DNA from: Ampelomyces quisqualis
Lineage: Eukaryota > Ascomycota > Dothideomycetes > Pleosporales > Phaeosphaeriaceae
Direction of reading: 5' to 3'
Length of the DNA stretch: 64,000 nt
Assembly: GCA_018398575.1 (NCBI GenBank)
Contig: JAGTXZ010000003.1
Span: 2,418,001-2,482,000 of the forward strand
Each line of letters starts with the position of its first letter. The first letter of the stretch is position 1. The notes under the pieces are model-generated. The model was not told where the DNA came from. It was given only the letters and a program-made list of their open reading frames with translations, and searched no databases. A program made the position numbers and the translations under genes. This document shows positions 1 to 11,500 of the stretch, piece after piece.

Positions 1-1798
1 GGGCGCAAGTGCTACTCGGGGCGGCCAGCAACAGCCAGCAGTCATCTGGCTGCCCGCGATGCTTGTGCTGCCCCTCCTGGCTTTTGCGATTGTTCCGAGG
101 GTGCTTGGGCGGCTTGTCGTTATCGCACTTATTAGTGGCGCAGGGTTCCGACAGGTCACGTTGACGGCTGAGCTGCTGGCCTACATGACTGTTCAGGAAT
201 GGTCGATTGCGGTGTCTGTGTAAGTGGATTTCCATTTCGCGTTCTCCGCACCTCTGCGCCAATCGAGACTTTGACGTGTCGCGACATGCTGTGACGACGT
301 GAGCTGAGCATTGGGGTTGGGGGGGTCGTCATGGCACTCGTATGCACACTTTCCGGAGCGTCCGTCGAGCGTCAGACGCACCGAAACCACAGCTAGACGT
401 CGTCTCTGGCACGAATTTAGCCGGGCCTTGTGAATACCACCATGCCGTGCTCTTGACGTGTTCCTGAGGTTGGGGCAATGATAGACACGGACCAGACTAA
501 CGTATGCATGCAGCTATTTTGGGTTCATGGCGCTCCTTGCAGGCCTCGTGCGCTGACCAGCATGGACAGGCTGGGACGGCGGCGCACATTCCATGGTTTG
601 GATGCGCCGATGCGGAGGGTTTGCTGGCGCACAGACAGGTACACGGCTTGGTAGACTGTGGAATCAGGCACAGCCGGCTGGCGCAGTCGAATGGACGAAG
701 AATGCGGAGTAGATTCCTTTGCTCTGGCATGGCGGATGTGTGCAATTGGCCAGCGGCACAGCATGTGCGATGAGGGTGTGGTGCGGATTCTCGGTACGGA
801 GTAGAGATGATGGGTCACCTCACGGCGAGACGGCGCTAACGGTACTCCGTAGTCTTGGCTTTGGACGCTTGGCGCGGGCGCGGACGGAACGAGGCCCTGT
901 CAGGATGGTGCGATGAGCCGCTGAGTAATCAGGATTCAGGATGCAAGATGCCATGCGAACAATGATAAAGCACCATTTTCCCCACTGCTGTGAGCGGCGG
1001 CAGTGCTGAGCAGGCGGTCGTCCCCCTCTCTTGGTGCTGTGTAGCGACGTGCATCTGCATCTGCGTACTACGTAGGCATGCAGGTCGACGGGGCCCCCGC
1101 ACGCCATGCATCGCAGGCGCTGAGCATTGGCTGTTTGTGGTGGTGCTGTCCGCCAGCTAGCCAGGCACAGCCGTTTCACCTTTCCAGGGGCACTTGTCGA
1201 CCGGACGGGGGCAGGCTTCAGCGCGGGGACCGGAGCTGCACGTGTTTCTGCCGTGTAGACTAAAGTCACTAAATCATCCCCCCCCCCTCTCTGCCCCCCG
1301 ATGCGCAGTCTCCCTGTCTGCCTACTCCTACGCCGTACATACCGAGTACATCGCTGCTGTCTGCATCGCCCTGGTGCATCGCCCTGGGTCCTGACGCCCG
1401 ACGTCTAGTCCCCACCGTCCACTGACTGCGACGCGGCCCCCACTCACCCACCCCATCAACCCTCTGGCCGCGCCCGCCCACCACTCAGCGGCCGCGAACT
1501 ACAGCTCCGCCCAGAAGTAATCTCGCAGTCCAGTCTCGCTCGCTGCCTCCCTCGCGCAAACACGCCCGCTCTGCTCGACAGTCGCGCTGGACGGACCTTC
1601 CCGCTGCAATCGCTCCCTGGCGCCGCCGCCGGCTACCCGACCCTGCGCGCACAAAGAAGTCAAGTCCAACCAGTGCTCGTCCCCCGCCCTATAAAGCAGC
1701 CACACTCACACCCCGAACACGGACCGCCACCTTTCTGTCGCATACCCGCCAAGCCTCGTGCAACGGCACCGCAGCACGTGGCCCTTGTACAACCCTCC
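1..1798. other. Upstream spacer and leader of the RasGAP gene
   Basis: No open frame here resembles a known protein, and the longest frames on both strands have arbitrary composition, so I see no gene. The last 500 bases are strongly C/T-rich on the plus strand, with a run of C near 1277, as expected of a fungal promoter and 5' leader. A TATA-like CTATAAAG lies near 1689, about 110 bases before the chosen RasGAP start. Two copies of the 9-bp element TACTCCGTA/TACGGAGTA occur at 795 and 843. Confidence 0.6.
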
Positions 1799-4341
1799 AT
1801 GGCTGTCTCGATGCTGCACGCGCCCTCGCGCGCCTCGACGTCGTCTTCGTCATCGTTCATACCCGTCTCGCGCCAGAACACCATGTCCTCGCACGATGGC
1901 TCGCGCTCGGTGCGTCAGTCGAAGCGCTACTCCGTCACGGCGCTGTACCTGTCCATGTCGGCCAAGGACAAGGAGCTGGAGATTGAGGATGATCTGGCGA
2001 GAGGTATGTGGGAAAACGTGTCGTTGGGCGGGCCTGCCGCTAATTGTCGGCAGCTCAGAAGATTCTCCGCGAACTCAAGGCCAAGATCTCGTCGCAGTCG
2101 AAGAAGAATTTCGTCCTCGAAAAGGACGTGCGGTACCTCGACTCGCGCATAGCGCTGCTCATTCAGAACCGCATGGCACTCGAGGAGGTATGATTGCCAA
2201 CACTGCCACGGACCAGCAACCACTGACCCCATGACAGCAAAACGAAGTCGCAAGCCACCTCGAAGAAGGCATGGAGCTGCAAGAGGGCTTCTTCCCCAAC
2301 GACGACAAGACGCAAAAGTACGGCAACCTGCTGTTCCTCCTGCAATCCGAGCCGCGACACATTGCGCATCTCTGCCGCCTCGTCTCCATGGCTGAAATCG
2401 ATGCGCTGCTCCAGACCGTCATGTTCACCATCTACGGAAACCAATACGAGAGTCGCGAGGAGCATTTGCTGCTGACCATGTTTCAAGTAGGCACCCCATG
2501 GAATTTCGGAGAATAGAATGCTAATCTGCTCCAATCAGTCTGTTCTCACCTACCAATTCGACAATACCCCAGACTATAGTTCGCTTCTGCGCGCTAATAC
2601 CCCAGTCTCGCGTATGATGACCACATACACCCGAAGAGGACCTGGACAGAGCTACCTCAAGGTCGTCTTGCAGAAGCGCATCAACTCGCTGATTGAGCTC
2701 AAGGACCTTGACCTCGAGATCAACCCGCTCAAGGTCTATGAGAAGCTGGTTGTCGAACTTGAGGACCAAGGCAAGCTGCCGGCGAATATGCCCCGGGCCG
2801 TCACCGCTGAGCAGGCTACCGAAAATGACAGGGTGCAGCAGATCATCGCCCCGCGCGTGACTATGCTGATGGAGATTGCCAACAACTTCCTCTCTACCAT
2901 TATCACTGGCCTCGAGGAGACGCCTTACGGTATCCGCTGGATCTGTAAGCAGATTCGCAGCTTGTCCAGACGAAAGTACCCCGATGCACAGGACCAAACC
3001 ATATGCACCCTGATTGGTGGCTTTTTTTTCCTGCGCTTTATCAACCCCGCCATTGTTACACCGCGATCCTATATGCTCATTGACGCAACACCCGCCGAGA
3101 ACCCCAAGCGGACCCTGACCTACATCGCCAAGATGTTGCAGAACCTAGCCAACAAGCCATCATACGCAAAGGAGCCGTACATGGCTAAGCTACAGCCGTT
3201 TGTTCATCAAAACAAGGACCGAATCAACAAGTTTCTGCTCGATCTCTGTGAAGTCCAAGACTTTTACGAAAGTCTGGAATTGGACAACTACGTGGCACTG
3301 TCCAAGAAAGACTTGGAGCTGTCCATCACACTCAACGAAGTTTATGCCACACATTCGTTGCTGGAGAGGCATGCAGCTGAACTGGTACGCCAAGCTGGCC
3401 CAGGACAACTCACGTCCTATACTAATCATGTGCAGGCCAAGGACGACAGTTCGCATCTAGGCGTGATTTTACAAGAGCTTGGCCCAGCACCAGCTCAACT
3501 ACCCCGAAAAGAGAATCGGGCCATCAACCTGCCTTTGTTTAGCAAGTGGGAAACACCGCTGGATGATTTGACAGCTGCGCTCGACATTACCCAGGAAGAG
3601 GTCTTCTTCATGGAAGCAAAGTCGACCTTTGTCATGATTCTGCGATCACTTCCACCACACAGTTCCATCACACGAAGACCGTTGAGACTCGATAAAATCG
3701 CAGAGGCGGCAGCAACGACAAAGAATGATTCCATCATGGTGAAGAAGGGCATTCGCAGCATCGAGCTGCTCAGTCAGCTACAAGATCTGGGTGTCATTGA
3801 CAAGGAGGATCAATTCTCTCTACTTCGAGATGAAGTCGAGCAAGAGCTGGTACATTTAGGCTCAATGAAGGACAAGGTCATCGAGGAGACAAGGAAACTT
3901 GAAGAGGTGTTCCGCACCATACGCGACCACAACCTATACCTCGTTGGCCAGCTCGAGACGTACAAGTCGTACCTCCACAACGTCCGCAGCCAGTCCGAAG
4001 GCAAGACACGAAAGCAACAAAAGCACCAAGTGTTGGGACCGTACAAGTTCACACATCAGCAACTGGAAAAGGAGGGTGTCATCCAGAAGAGCAACGTCCC
4101 CGAGAACCGAAGAGCGAATATCTACTTCAACTTCACCAGCCCGCTCCCCGGCACCTTTGTCATTTCGCTGCACTACAAAGGCCGCAACCGCGGGCTTCTT
4201 GAGCTGGACCTCAAGCTCGACGACTTGCTCGAGATGCAAAAGGACAATCAAGAAGACCTGGACTTGGAATACGTCCAGTTCAACGTGTCGAAAGTCCTTG
4301 TACTGCTGAACAAACGGTTCGCCAGGAAGAAGGGGTGGTAG
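1799..4341 (+). CDS. gapA: Ras GTPase-activating protein (Gap1/Sar1 type)
   Basis: Four exons: 1799-2003, 2054-2187, 2238-2486 and 2539-4341, giving 796 residues; the three introns are about 50 nt each and keep the frame. A RasGAP domain lies at roughly residues 170-400 with the family signature FLRFINPAIVTP near residue 361. A RasGAP C-terminal domain follows, with the basic end typical of the S. pombe Gap1/Sar1 and IQGAP-related group. The N-terminus is Ser-rich and there is a coiled stretch over the first intron boundaries. The protein should stimulate GTP hydrolysis on Ras and so limit Ras signalling in polarity and morphogenesis. The frame stays open upstream to 1673, but the ATG at 1799 lies better downstream of a TATA-like site near 1689. 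No calponin or IQ motifs are seen, so it is not a full IQGAP. Confidence 0.92.
2004..2053 (+). other. Intron 1 of the RasGAP gene
   Basis: GTATGT donor and CAG acceptor, 50 nt, interrupting a codon after its first base. Removal joins ...DLAR to AQKILREL, continuing a helical segment. Introns 2 (2188-2237) and 3 (2487-2538) are of similar size and fall between codons. Confidence 0.85.
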
Positions 4342-5523
4342 GGCCGTCGTCTTCATCTTCCAATCAACCGCGACCTCGCAGACCCACACCAACAAGAAAG
4401 CTATGATACCCCCGACTTTTGCTACGTTCTTGCTGCTGCTGCATGATGTCTTTCTTTATTTCATCTTCCGGGGAGGGTCTGTTGTTATTCATATGGTATG
4501 GGAGAAGGGGGGGGAGGTGTATGGCGTAATACGTGCGAACCTATCTCGTTACATGCTTTACCTATTCATATCGTTCCTGTTTGTTTGTTTGTGAAAGTGT
4601 TGGTCTGCTTTGTTACTTGCGTTGCCGTTGATTCTTCTTCTTCCTTCTTCTTCTTTTTCCTGTTGTGATATATATATACCCCCCTTTGGTATAAATCGTA
4701 CATGGGGGTCTCCTCTCCTGTGATATACATACGAAGGGGCAGGGTGGCGCGAGGTCGACCAAGGGAAACAATGCGGTTGATTTCAGCCGGACCGCGTTTT
4801 TTTTTTTTGCGTTATTATGTGTAATGTATGATCATTAGTATTTGGGGATTTTTCTCGAGCCGAGTAGCCTTTTTCTTCGGTGGGGAGGGGGAGGGGGAAG
4901 GCTCAAAATGTTTAATATCTTTTTATCGATTTTTTCTCCTTGCTGGTTTACTTATTCTATGCTTTCTTGGGGGGATTCGTTTGGTTAAACGTTGATGCTT
5001 TGTTAACTCTGTACTCCGTACCCTGGGTCACTTTAGGTTGTAACTTGTACTATAATGCACGCGACGGGGTTATTCTGCTGGAAATACGTATTTACGTACT
5101 GTACTCACTCGCTTACCCGGGCGCCCTGGTGAAAAGCACAGTCTGCGTGAGATGAGATCATGTGATGAGATAAGATAACAACACCTTGAGGCTTGTCTAG
5201 TCTGCGCCGCTGCCGCGCTAAAACAGGCACAGTGTCGATTGACATCATCACTGATAACGGGTGGGGCGTGTGTCTGTCACACGCGCGGCGGAGCGTCAGG
5301 CGGAAGCGTGCGATGCGTGAGGTGATTGGTCGACTTGCACCGCGCCTCATTTGTTTGAGGCGGACGTGGACGTGCTAGCACGCTAGGGTTGTGAGTCTTA
5401 ACAGACTTACATCACTCTTGTTGGATTTCCTGGTTACTTTGCTACACTACCCCGTACACACACTCTCTCTGGCAAACATCTTTCTTTTTGGTTCTCTTTG
5501 GGAAGGCGGGAGGACTTGCGCTC
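4342..5523. other. Spacer after RasGAP
   Basis: No gene is visible. The first few hundred bases are T-rich with poly-T and pyrimidine tracts (around 4640 and 4797-4809), suggesting a 3' UTR and terminator region for RasGAP. One copy of TACTCCGTA is at 5012. The part after about 5400 is T/C-rich and probably serves as promoter and leader of the following small gene. Confidence 0.6.
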
Positions 5524-6130
5524 ATGGCGCCACACGCTACGTCGAGTAATGCGATTCCGATCCCGGTGGGCAAAGCAAAGGCCCAGCAGAGACAGGGTGC
5601 GGGTGGAGTGAGTGGGAGCGCGGCGTCGTCGGGTGGTGGTGCTTTTGGGTATGGTAGTTATGGATCACCAACGTCGTCGAGTCCCGGCGTGAAGAAGAGG
5701 CGGGAGAGCTTGATGTGTAGGTTTTTCCATCTCTACCCCTTCACTCCCCGACGCAAGGAGTTTTTCACGAGGCAGAGGGATTGAACATGGTGGATGTTAA
5801 TAACGTGTGGCAAAATTAACAGCTGCTACTTTCTCCGCTGCGTCACATACCGTTGTCAATATTGGCGAAGAGTCACGCCCCAGACTGGTTAGTTGTGTCA
5901 AGGCGAGTCAAGGGTTCGATTGGAATCAAGGTAACGTGGCAACTCTCATCTTATCACTCCCAAATCATGTACGGGTATATGGTACAGAGGCTAATGTAGA
6001 AGCGAATATAGAAATCTTCCTCCCTTCCTACGCAGACTTCCGCTTTGACACCGAGCTTGAGACACGGCGCGATCCGGTCGCGGAGATTGTGTTGACCGAG
6101 GAGGAGGTCAGGGGGATGTTTCCTGAATAA
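5524..6130 (+). CDS. Conserved-looking small protein, function unknown
   Basis: Three exons, 5524-5716, 5823-5930 and 6012-6130, encode 139 residues. The introns (106 and 81 nt) have GT-AG ends and restore one continuous frame that otherwise breaks. The N-terminal third is low-complexity (Gly, Ser, Ala, Gln) followed by a basic KKRRES patch. The C-terminal part is compact and acidic (VNIGEESRPRL, then FLPSYADFRF and a Glu-rich end), and looks like the conserved core. I do not recognise the family. The basic patch could be a nuclear signal, but that is only a guess. Gene structure is supported by splice continuity rather than by homology. Confidence 0.62.
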
Positions 6131-6622
6131 GGAATATAAGGGACGGAGGATGAGGGAAGGATGAATGGTACTTGGGCTATTGGCGTATGAGACTTGATTT
6201 GGGAGTTATGGGGCGCGTTGGACTATGGATTCGGCGTGGTTCTGGGAATTCCTTTGGCGCTTTGGATGAGAGAGATTCACTTGTTTCTGGGGTGGCGCAG
6301 TGGGTTCACGGAATTGCAAACACAGAGTCATTCGCAATGAATACTACAGATATACTTGAAAGGTATTCAACGCTGTGATGCGTAGAGGGGCAACCTCGGC
6401 ATTGGCGGCTTATCGATAAGCACGTCGCGGAGTGGTGTTTTGTTTGGTGACACCAAAACAAAGGCAGCACTCTATTCTACACTACCACAACGACCATACC
6501 GCGCGCAGCACGCATATCGAGTCTTATACTCAGGAAAACACGTACCTGCGACTACAACACAACGATCAACCCAGTCCGGTTGTTCAGCGCACAACGCGCC
6601 CAATCCCAACGCCATCACAAAC
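6131..6622. other. Spacer, no gene seen
   Basis: Holds the 3' region of the small gene and the promoter of the Mis14 homologue. The frame from 6440 stays open into the Mis14 gene, but its codons before 6623 have no protein-like composition. Confidence 0.6.
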
Positions 6623-7291
6623 ATGGACAGCCAACACCGCAAAATCGAGCTCCAATCCCCTTCCGACCTCACGTACCTGACCACCCAACTCCGCACCGCC
6701 GCTGCTCGCAAATTAGACCTCCACCTCCCCCCCGTCCCTTCGTCCACTGAACCAGACGATCTCCGCAGACACGTCGAGACCCTGATCGATGACTTTGTCG
6801 CGCAGATCCTCGCAGGCATGAGGGGGAATATAAGCATCAACGGGATGGAAGTACAACCGGAAGACGACAGCCCGGGTGTTGGGGGCGCTCCAGATGGGAA
6901 ACCCGGCGTGTTGAAAGAAGAATACGAACCTTTTGACGAAAAGCTGCGCGCGAGCGTTGGCGCCGCGATTGTTAGGCGCGATGCACTCGTCGGGAAAATT
7001 AGTCGCCATCGACGCAATACACCTGCCATGGCGGCGCTGGCGTTTCAAAGTCGGTTTCAGAGGGAAAACGAAGAGTTGCTGGATGTGGATGTGGATGTGG
7101 ATGCTGGCGAGGGGCAAGGAGATGTTGTGGGTGTGCTGGGATTACAGAGAGATGAGGAGGTTAGGCGGAATTGGGAGAGGGCGGTGGAGGGGTTGGGGAG
7201 GTTGAATGGAGGGATGGGCGAGACGAGGGCGAGGTTGGAGAGGGCGGGGGGTGTGGTGGAGTATCTTGGGAGCGAGGAGAAGAAAGCGTGA
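6623..7291 (+). CDS. MIS14: Kinetochore protein Mis14/Nsl1 (MIND complex)
   Basis: Single exon, 222 residues from the ATG at 6623. The N-terminal segment (RKIELQSPSDLTYL, then a run ending KLDLHLPP) and the stretch RRHVETLIDDFVAQIL followed by NISINGMEV are the family hallmarks. Mis14/Nsl1 is a subunit of the Mis12/MIND complex, which joins the inner kinetochore to the Ndc80 complex at centromeres. The C-terminal half is helical and rich in Arg/Glu, as expected for the rod of the complex. A short in-frame hexanucleotide repeat (7082-7102) encodes alternating Asp-Val just before the last third. The length matches the family. Confidence 0.85.
   Translation: MDSQHRKIELQSPSDLTYLTTQLRTAAARKLDLHLPPVPSSTEPDDLRRHVETLIDDFVAQILAGMRGNISINGMEVQPEDDSPGVGGAPDGKPGVLKEEYEPFDEKLRASVGAAIVRRDALVGKISRHRRNTPAMAALAFQSRFQRENEELLDVDVDVDAGEGQGDVVGVLGLQRDEEVRRNWERAVEGLGRLNGGMGETRARLERAGGVVEYLGSEEKKA
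7082..7102 (+). repeat. In-frame GATGTG microsatellite in Mis14
   Basis: Three GATGTG units plus a final GAT encode DVDVDVD. It lies between two helical segments, and changes in copy number would preserve the reading frame. Confidence 0.8.
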
Positions 7292-7751
7292 GGATGGGAG
7301 GCCTACTTTGATACTCAAGGCGAGTGTCTTGCGAGTGGTGCCGAGAGCTGTGTACAGACTACGGATCGATTTGGCGCATGGTGGGATTGCTTTGGATACC
7401 CAGTGGCGTTCTCATGAGAGCTTCATATGCTCAAGCGTCGATGAATGCTCTTCTCTGTTGTTACTCGAATTTAACGCATCTCATATATAATGCTCCGATG
7501 TAGAGCTAGTCATCACCAAACCCATCACATCAGTAAGCGGAACTCCACTACAAAATCTACGCAAACTCCCGATAATATCACTCAATCTTAGCTGCAAACG
7601 AGACTCGGCGCATCGGCGGCGCCGTCAGACTTTCCGCACGACGTACGTCATATTCAACGCTCCCGGAACCGCCCGGCGCAGCGTAAATAAAAACAATTGA
7701 CATGCGGATAAACCGACTTTCCCAAGATTCAAGGGCTGGTGTCAAATAAAT
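7292..7751. other. Spacer, no gene seen
   Basis: Between Mis14 and the NADH dehydrogenase, which are in tandem. Contains no recognisable coding segment or RNA gene. Confidence 0.6.
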
Positions 7752-9493
7752 ATGTTGGCTTCTACTCGTATGTCGCAATTGCCTTTGGGCGTGCGGGAAA
7801 TGCTCGCGACGCATGCGCGATCGACAGCGAGGAGAAGTGTGGTTGGAGCGCAGCAGAGACGAGGACTGACGATTGATCAATTGAACGATGGGCGCGACAG
7901 TAAGTCATCGACTTTGGACTCGACAGGTTCTATCAGAAGAACCACTCACGAGACCCAGATCGCGAGCGCGTGGTGATCCTCGGGTCAGGCTGGGCGGGCT
8001 TCACAGTCGCCCGCTCCCTCGACAAATCCAAATACCAAACCGTAGTTGTCTCTCCGCGCTCGTACTTTGCCTTCACCCCGCTACTTGCCAGCACAGCCGT
8101 TGGGACGCTGGAGTTCCGCACCGCGCTCGAACCCGTGCGCAGTCGACGTACCAAAGTCGATTTTTTCCAGGGTTGGGCCGACGATGTGGACTTTAAGAAT
8201 CGCACCATCACGATCGAAGAGGCGGTTGATGATCCAACGCAGGGCATGGCGCTGACGGCGGATCGGCATGCTGGCGAAACCAAGGAGCAGCGCGAAGCAG
8301 AGAAGAAGAAAGAGGTGGACAAAGGGAGGATGTTTGATCTCACGTACGATAAGTTGGTGGTTACAGTGGGTTGTTATAGTCAGACGTTCAAGACTCCTGG
8401 GGTCAGGGAGCATGCGTTCTTTCTCAAGGATGTAGGCGACGCCAGGAAAATTCGAAACAGACTGCTTGCGTGCTTTGAGGGCGCGGCACTGCCGACTACG
8501 AGCGATGAGATGAGGAGGCAGTTACTCAACTTTGCGGTCGTGGGCGGTGGGCCGACGGGCATCGAGTTTAGTGCAGAGTTGCACGATTTGATCAACGAGG
8601 ATATGGCGAAGATTTATCCTGAGTTGATCAAGTTTCATAAGATTACCGTCTATGACGTGGCAGAAAAGGTTTTGCCCATGTTTGATGAGAAGTTGGCCAA
8701 GTATGCGATGCAGAAATTTAAGCGCGAGGGTATTGATATCCGGACGAGTCATCACGTCAAAGAGTTGCGGCCTGGATCACCGGCTGAAAGGAGTGCGTCG
8801 GAAGATGTCAACGACTATCATCTCTTCACACTCAAGATTAAGGAGGAGGGCGAGATTGGTGTGGGAATGTGCGTGTGGAGTAAGTTCTCTCGCTTTCTCT
8901 GAAGTCCCAGAATTCAGACTAACATGCCCACAGGTACGGGACTGATGCAAAACCCATTCGTCGATCAAGCCCTCTCCCACGTCCGCGAAGCTCCTGCAAA
9001 CCTCCTTGTCCCGTCAGACTCCCCCAACCCCAACACGAAATGGAAGGTCAAAAAAGACGCCAAATCCGGCTCCATCATCACAGACGACCGCCTCCGCGTC
9101 AAACTAATTCCCCAAGACTCCTCTCCCCCAGATACGACAGCCGTACACCCCGACGTCTTCGCCCTCGGCGACTGCGGCATCATCGAAAATACCACCTACC
9201 CAGCCACCGCACAAGTCGCCAGCCAGAAAGCAAACTGGCTCGTCAAGCGCCTGAACAAAGGCGACTTGGACAGAGCGGGATTCGCATACAAGGACCTGGG
9301 CACACTGGCTTACATTGGCAATTGGGATGCGTTGTTCCAAGGCGGTGCGGGAGGCAGATTGCAGGGGTACTTGGCGTGGATAATTTGGCGGGGAGCGTAC
9401 ATGACGAAGACGGTGAGTTTGCGGAATAAGATTCTTGTGCCAGTGTATTGGGTTGTGAATTGGATTTTCGGACGGGATATTAGTCGATTCTAA
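7752..9493 (+). CDS. NDE1: Type II (alternative) NADH dehydrogenase, mitochondrial
   Basis: Three exons, 7752-7899, 7959-8879 and 8934-9493, give 542 residues. The enzyme passes electrons from NADH to ubiquinone at the mitochondrial inner membrane without pumping protons, bypassing complex I. The N-terminus is rich in Arg, Ser and Ala with almost no acidic residues before residue 40, as in a mitochondrial presequence. The FAD-binding loop GSGWAG is at residues 58-63 and the second Rossmann motif VVGGGPTGIEF at about 243-253. The final section has VFALGDCG, which contacts FAD, and a hydrophobic C-terminal segment (YWVVNWIFGRDISRF) typical of the membrane anchor. No EF-hand insert is seen, so it is not the calcium-binding isoform. 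Whether it faces the matrix or the intermembrane space cannot be decided from sequence. Confidence 0.93.
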
Positions 9494-9694
9494 TGAGTCG
9501 TCTTTTTCCTTGTTTGCGCTTTCCCCTCACATGTTACCTTGTACGCAACCCCGTTCCCTTTTGCCGAGTGCTTAACACGCGCTAGACGAAATCAAGTTTA
9601 GTCACCATCTCCTCCCCCTTCTAAACCTCACGTGCGCGTGCGCGTGCAACTTGCTCTTCCAACAAAACACGCATCCAAACTCAACTACAAAACT

Positions 9695-10417
9695 ATGCTT
9701 GAAATCGCATGCTTCACTCTCTCCTCGGCCCTAACAGCAGCTACCCACGGCGCCGACAGAATCGAACTATGCGCGCACTACTCCCTCGGCGGCCTCACGC
9801 CCCCCATCCAAGACATGCTCTCCATGCGCAACCAAGTTCCCCCCCACATACCGATTAACATCATGATCCGGCCGCGCGCAGGCAACTTTTTCTACAGCAC
9901 CGCCGAGTTTGAAAGTATGCGGCATTCGATCGCGCTGTTTGCGCCGCTGGCTAGTGGGTTTGTGTTTGGTATTTTGGATGGGCATGGTCGTGTGGATGTT
10001 GCGAGGAATAGTGAGCTAGTCGATATTGCGGCGCCGTTGGCGTGTACGTTTCATCGCGCGATTGACGAGATTCCTGTAGAGGAAGTGCATGATGCGGTGG
10101 AGAAGGTTGTTGCGTGTGGGTTTAAGAGCTTGTTGACGAGTGGTGGGGGGAAGAATGCGGAAGAGGGGATTGATGTGGTGAAGGGGTTAAGACAGAAGTT
10201 TGGAACGAGGATTGAGGTGGTGATGGGGGGCGGGGTGAGGAGTGGGAATGTGGGGGGGTTGAAGAGACGGGCGGGCGTGGAGTGGGTGCATAGTGCGGCG
10301 ATTACGGGGAAGGAAGAAGAGGTGGATGGGGAGGAGGTGAGGAGGATTAAAGAGGTGGATGACGAGGGGAGGATGGATGGATGTGGGAATAGGAATCAAG
10401 AGGTGGGTGACGGGTAA
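9695..10417 (+). CDS. cutC: CutC family protein (copper homeostasis)
   Basis: Single exon, 240 residues from the ATG at 9695. CutC-family features appear in order: LEIACFTLSSALTAATHGADRIELC at the N-terminus, GGLTPP, the strand NIMIRPRAGNF, GFVFGILDGHGRVD, TFHRAID, the glycine loop SLLTSGGG, VMGGGV and a final HSAAITG. These are the conserved strands and loops of its TIM barrel. The family was linked to copper tolerance in bacteria, and its molecular activity in fungi is not firmly established. The last 30 residues are charged and less conserved. It is convergent with the downstream GPI-protein gene, with only 267 bp between the stop codons. Confidence 0.9.
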   Translation: MLEIACFTLSSALTAATHGADRIELCAHYSLGGLTPPIQDMLSMRNQVPPHIPINIMIRPRAGNFFYSTAEFESMRHSIALFAPLASGFVFGILDGHGRVDVARNSELVDIAAPLACTFHRAIDEIPVEEVHDAVEKVVACGFKSLLTSGGGKNAEEGIDVVKGLRQKFGTRIEVVMGGGVRSGNVGGLKRRAGVEWVHSAAITGKEEEVDGEEVRRIKEVDDEGRMDGCGNRNQEVGDG

Positions 10418-10684
10418 TTGCATGCCTATACCTGGGATATATGATTGTGGACATGTTCGGACATGCATCAATGATACGACGAGGACGGGATTACGCAAAG
10501 TGTCAGCAACCGCACGACGCCTTGAACGCCAACGTTCAAGATGGAGCAATTATTCATTAAGCCGGCCGTTTCTATTGGAAACCGCCACAATATGGACACC
10601 GACAGCCGCCGAGGGGTATCTTCCAACCAACAACGGTAACCACACCAAATATTCACATCGAAAGGACAGCCCCTCACCACAAAT

Positions 10685-11500
10685 CTACAAAGCGTAAACC
10701 GCATATGCCGCCATCCCCAAAACACCAGCTCCCACTCTTGCTGCACCTCCCGTACTCGTCGGCGCCGCTGATCCCGTGGATGTCACGACCGTAGTCTGCG
10801 GCGCCACAGTCGTCGCCTGCGTGATCGTCGTCGGCGCCACGCTCTCACTAACGGCCTGTCCACTGACTGTCTTGACCACCACCGACCCAGGAAGCGTCGT
10901 CGGCGCACTGTACGTCGTCCCCGGAATTGACGTAGTATACACAATAATCGAACCAAGCTGGCCCGCCGGCACCGCCGACCCAACGCCCGTGCCCGTAAAC
11001 TGCGGGGGGATCGACAGAGTCGAAGGATTTGGTCTATTCGCAGGGTTGGCAGAGTAGATATTTCCTGTGGTGCCTTGCGCAGAGAAGTTCCCGGTGAACA
11101 GGTTTGCGCTCCCCCCGCTTTGAGCTACATATTCGCCCGTCGTCAGGCTGCCGTACGATCCATCCGGAAAGGCGTAGTTTGTTGTGAATTTGTCATAGCA
11201 CATTGGGATATTCAGGCGCTGGACATTGACGCAGTCGAGACTAGCGCGGCAGCAGAATCCACTGTCTGCGCGCGCGTCGAGAGATGGTCGCCCGTTCTGG
11301 AAACTAATACCTTTGACGGACCCGAGGACGTCAGTGTAGAGGGATGACAGATCGGAGCCAAGTGACGGTGGGTTGGACCCCGTTGCGCCAGCGGGTTGGC
11401 ATGGTTCGCAGGGGTCGTCGTTGACGGCTTTGGCTGGCGAGTCGAAAGGCGAAGCGGATGCGAGTGTTGCAAGAGCGAGGGTGAAGAGTTTGAGAGACAT
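10685..11500 (-). CDS. GPI-anchored, Cys-containing surface protein, function unknown
   Basis: Single exon, 271 residues from the ATG at 11500. It starts with a secretion signal (KLFTLALATLASASP) and ends in a Ser/Thr-rich stalk, small residues and a short hydrophobic tail, the pattern of a GPI attachment signal. The middle carries an unusual GFCCRASLDCVNVQRLNIPMC cluster and a segment TTNYAFPDGSYGSLTTGEY, which I recognise as recurring in fungal secreted proteins of unknown function. It is most likely displayed on the plasma membrane or cell wall. The longer frame upstream to 11713 is rejected because the signal peptide begins at 11500. Confidence 0.82.
   Translation of the reverse strand: MSLKLFTLALATLASASPFDSPAKAVNDDPCEPCQPAGATGSNPPSLGSDLSSLYTDVLGSVKGISFQNGRPSLDARADSGFCCRASLDCVNVQRLNIPMCYDKFTTNYAFPDGSYGSLTTGEYVAQSGGSANLFTGNFSAQGTTGNIYSANPANRPNPSTLSIPPQFTGTGVGSAVPAGQLGSIIVYTTSIPGTTYSAPTTLPGSVVVKTVSGQAVSESVAPTTITQATTVAPQTTVVTSTGSAAPTSTGGAARVGAGVLGMAAYAVYAL

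Noticed and set aside
820..1269. 149-codon minus-strand frame near the left edge
   Set aside because: Cys/Arg/Pro-rich without domain or signal; probably chance in a GC-rich spacer.
1673..1798. Upstream extension of the RasGAP reading frame
   Set aside because: The frame is open, but it starts before the TATA-like site's expected transcript start, and its sequence is Pro/His-rich leader.
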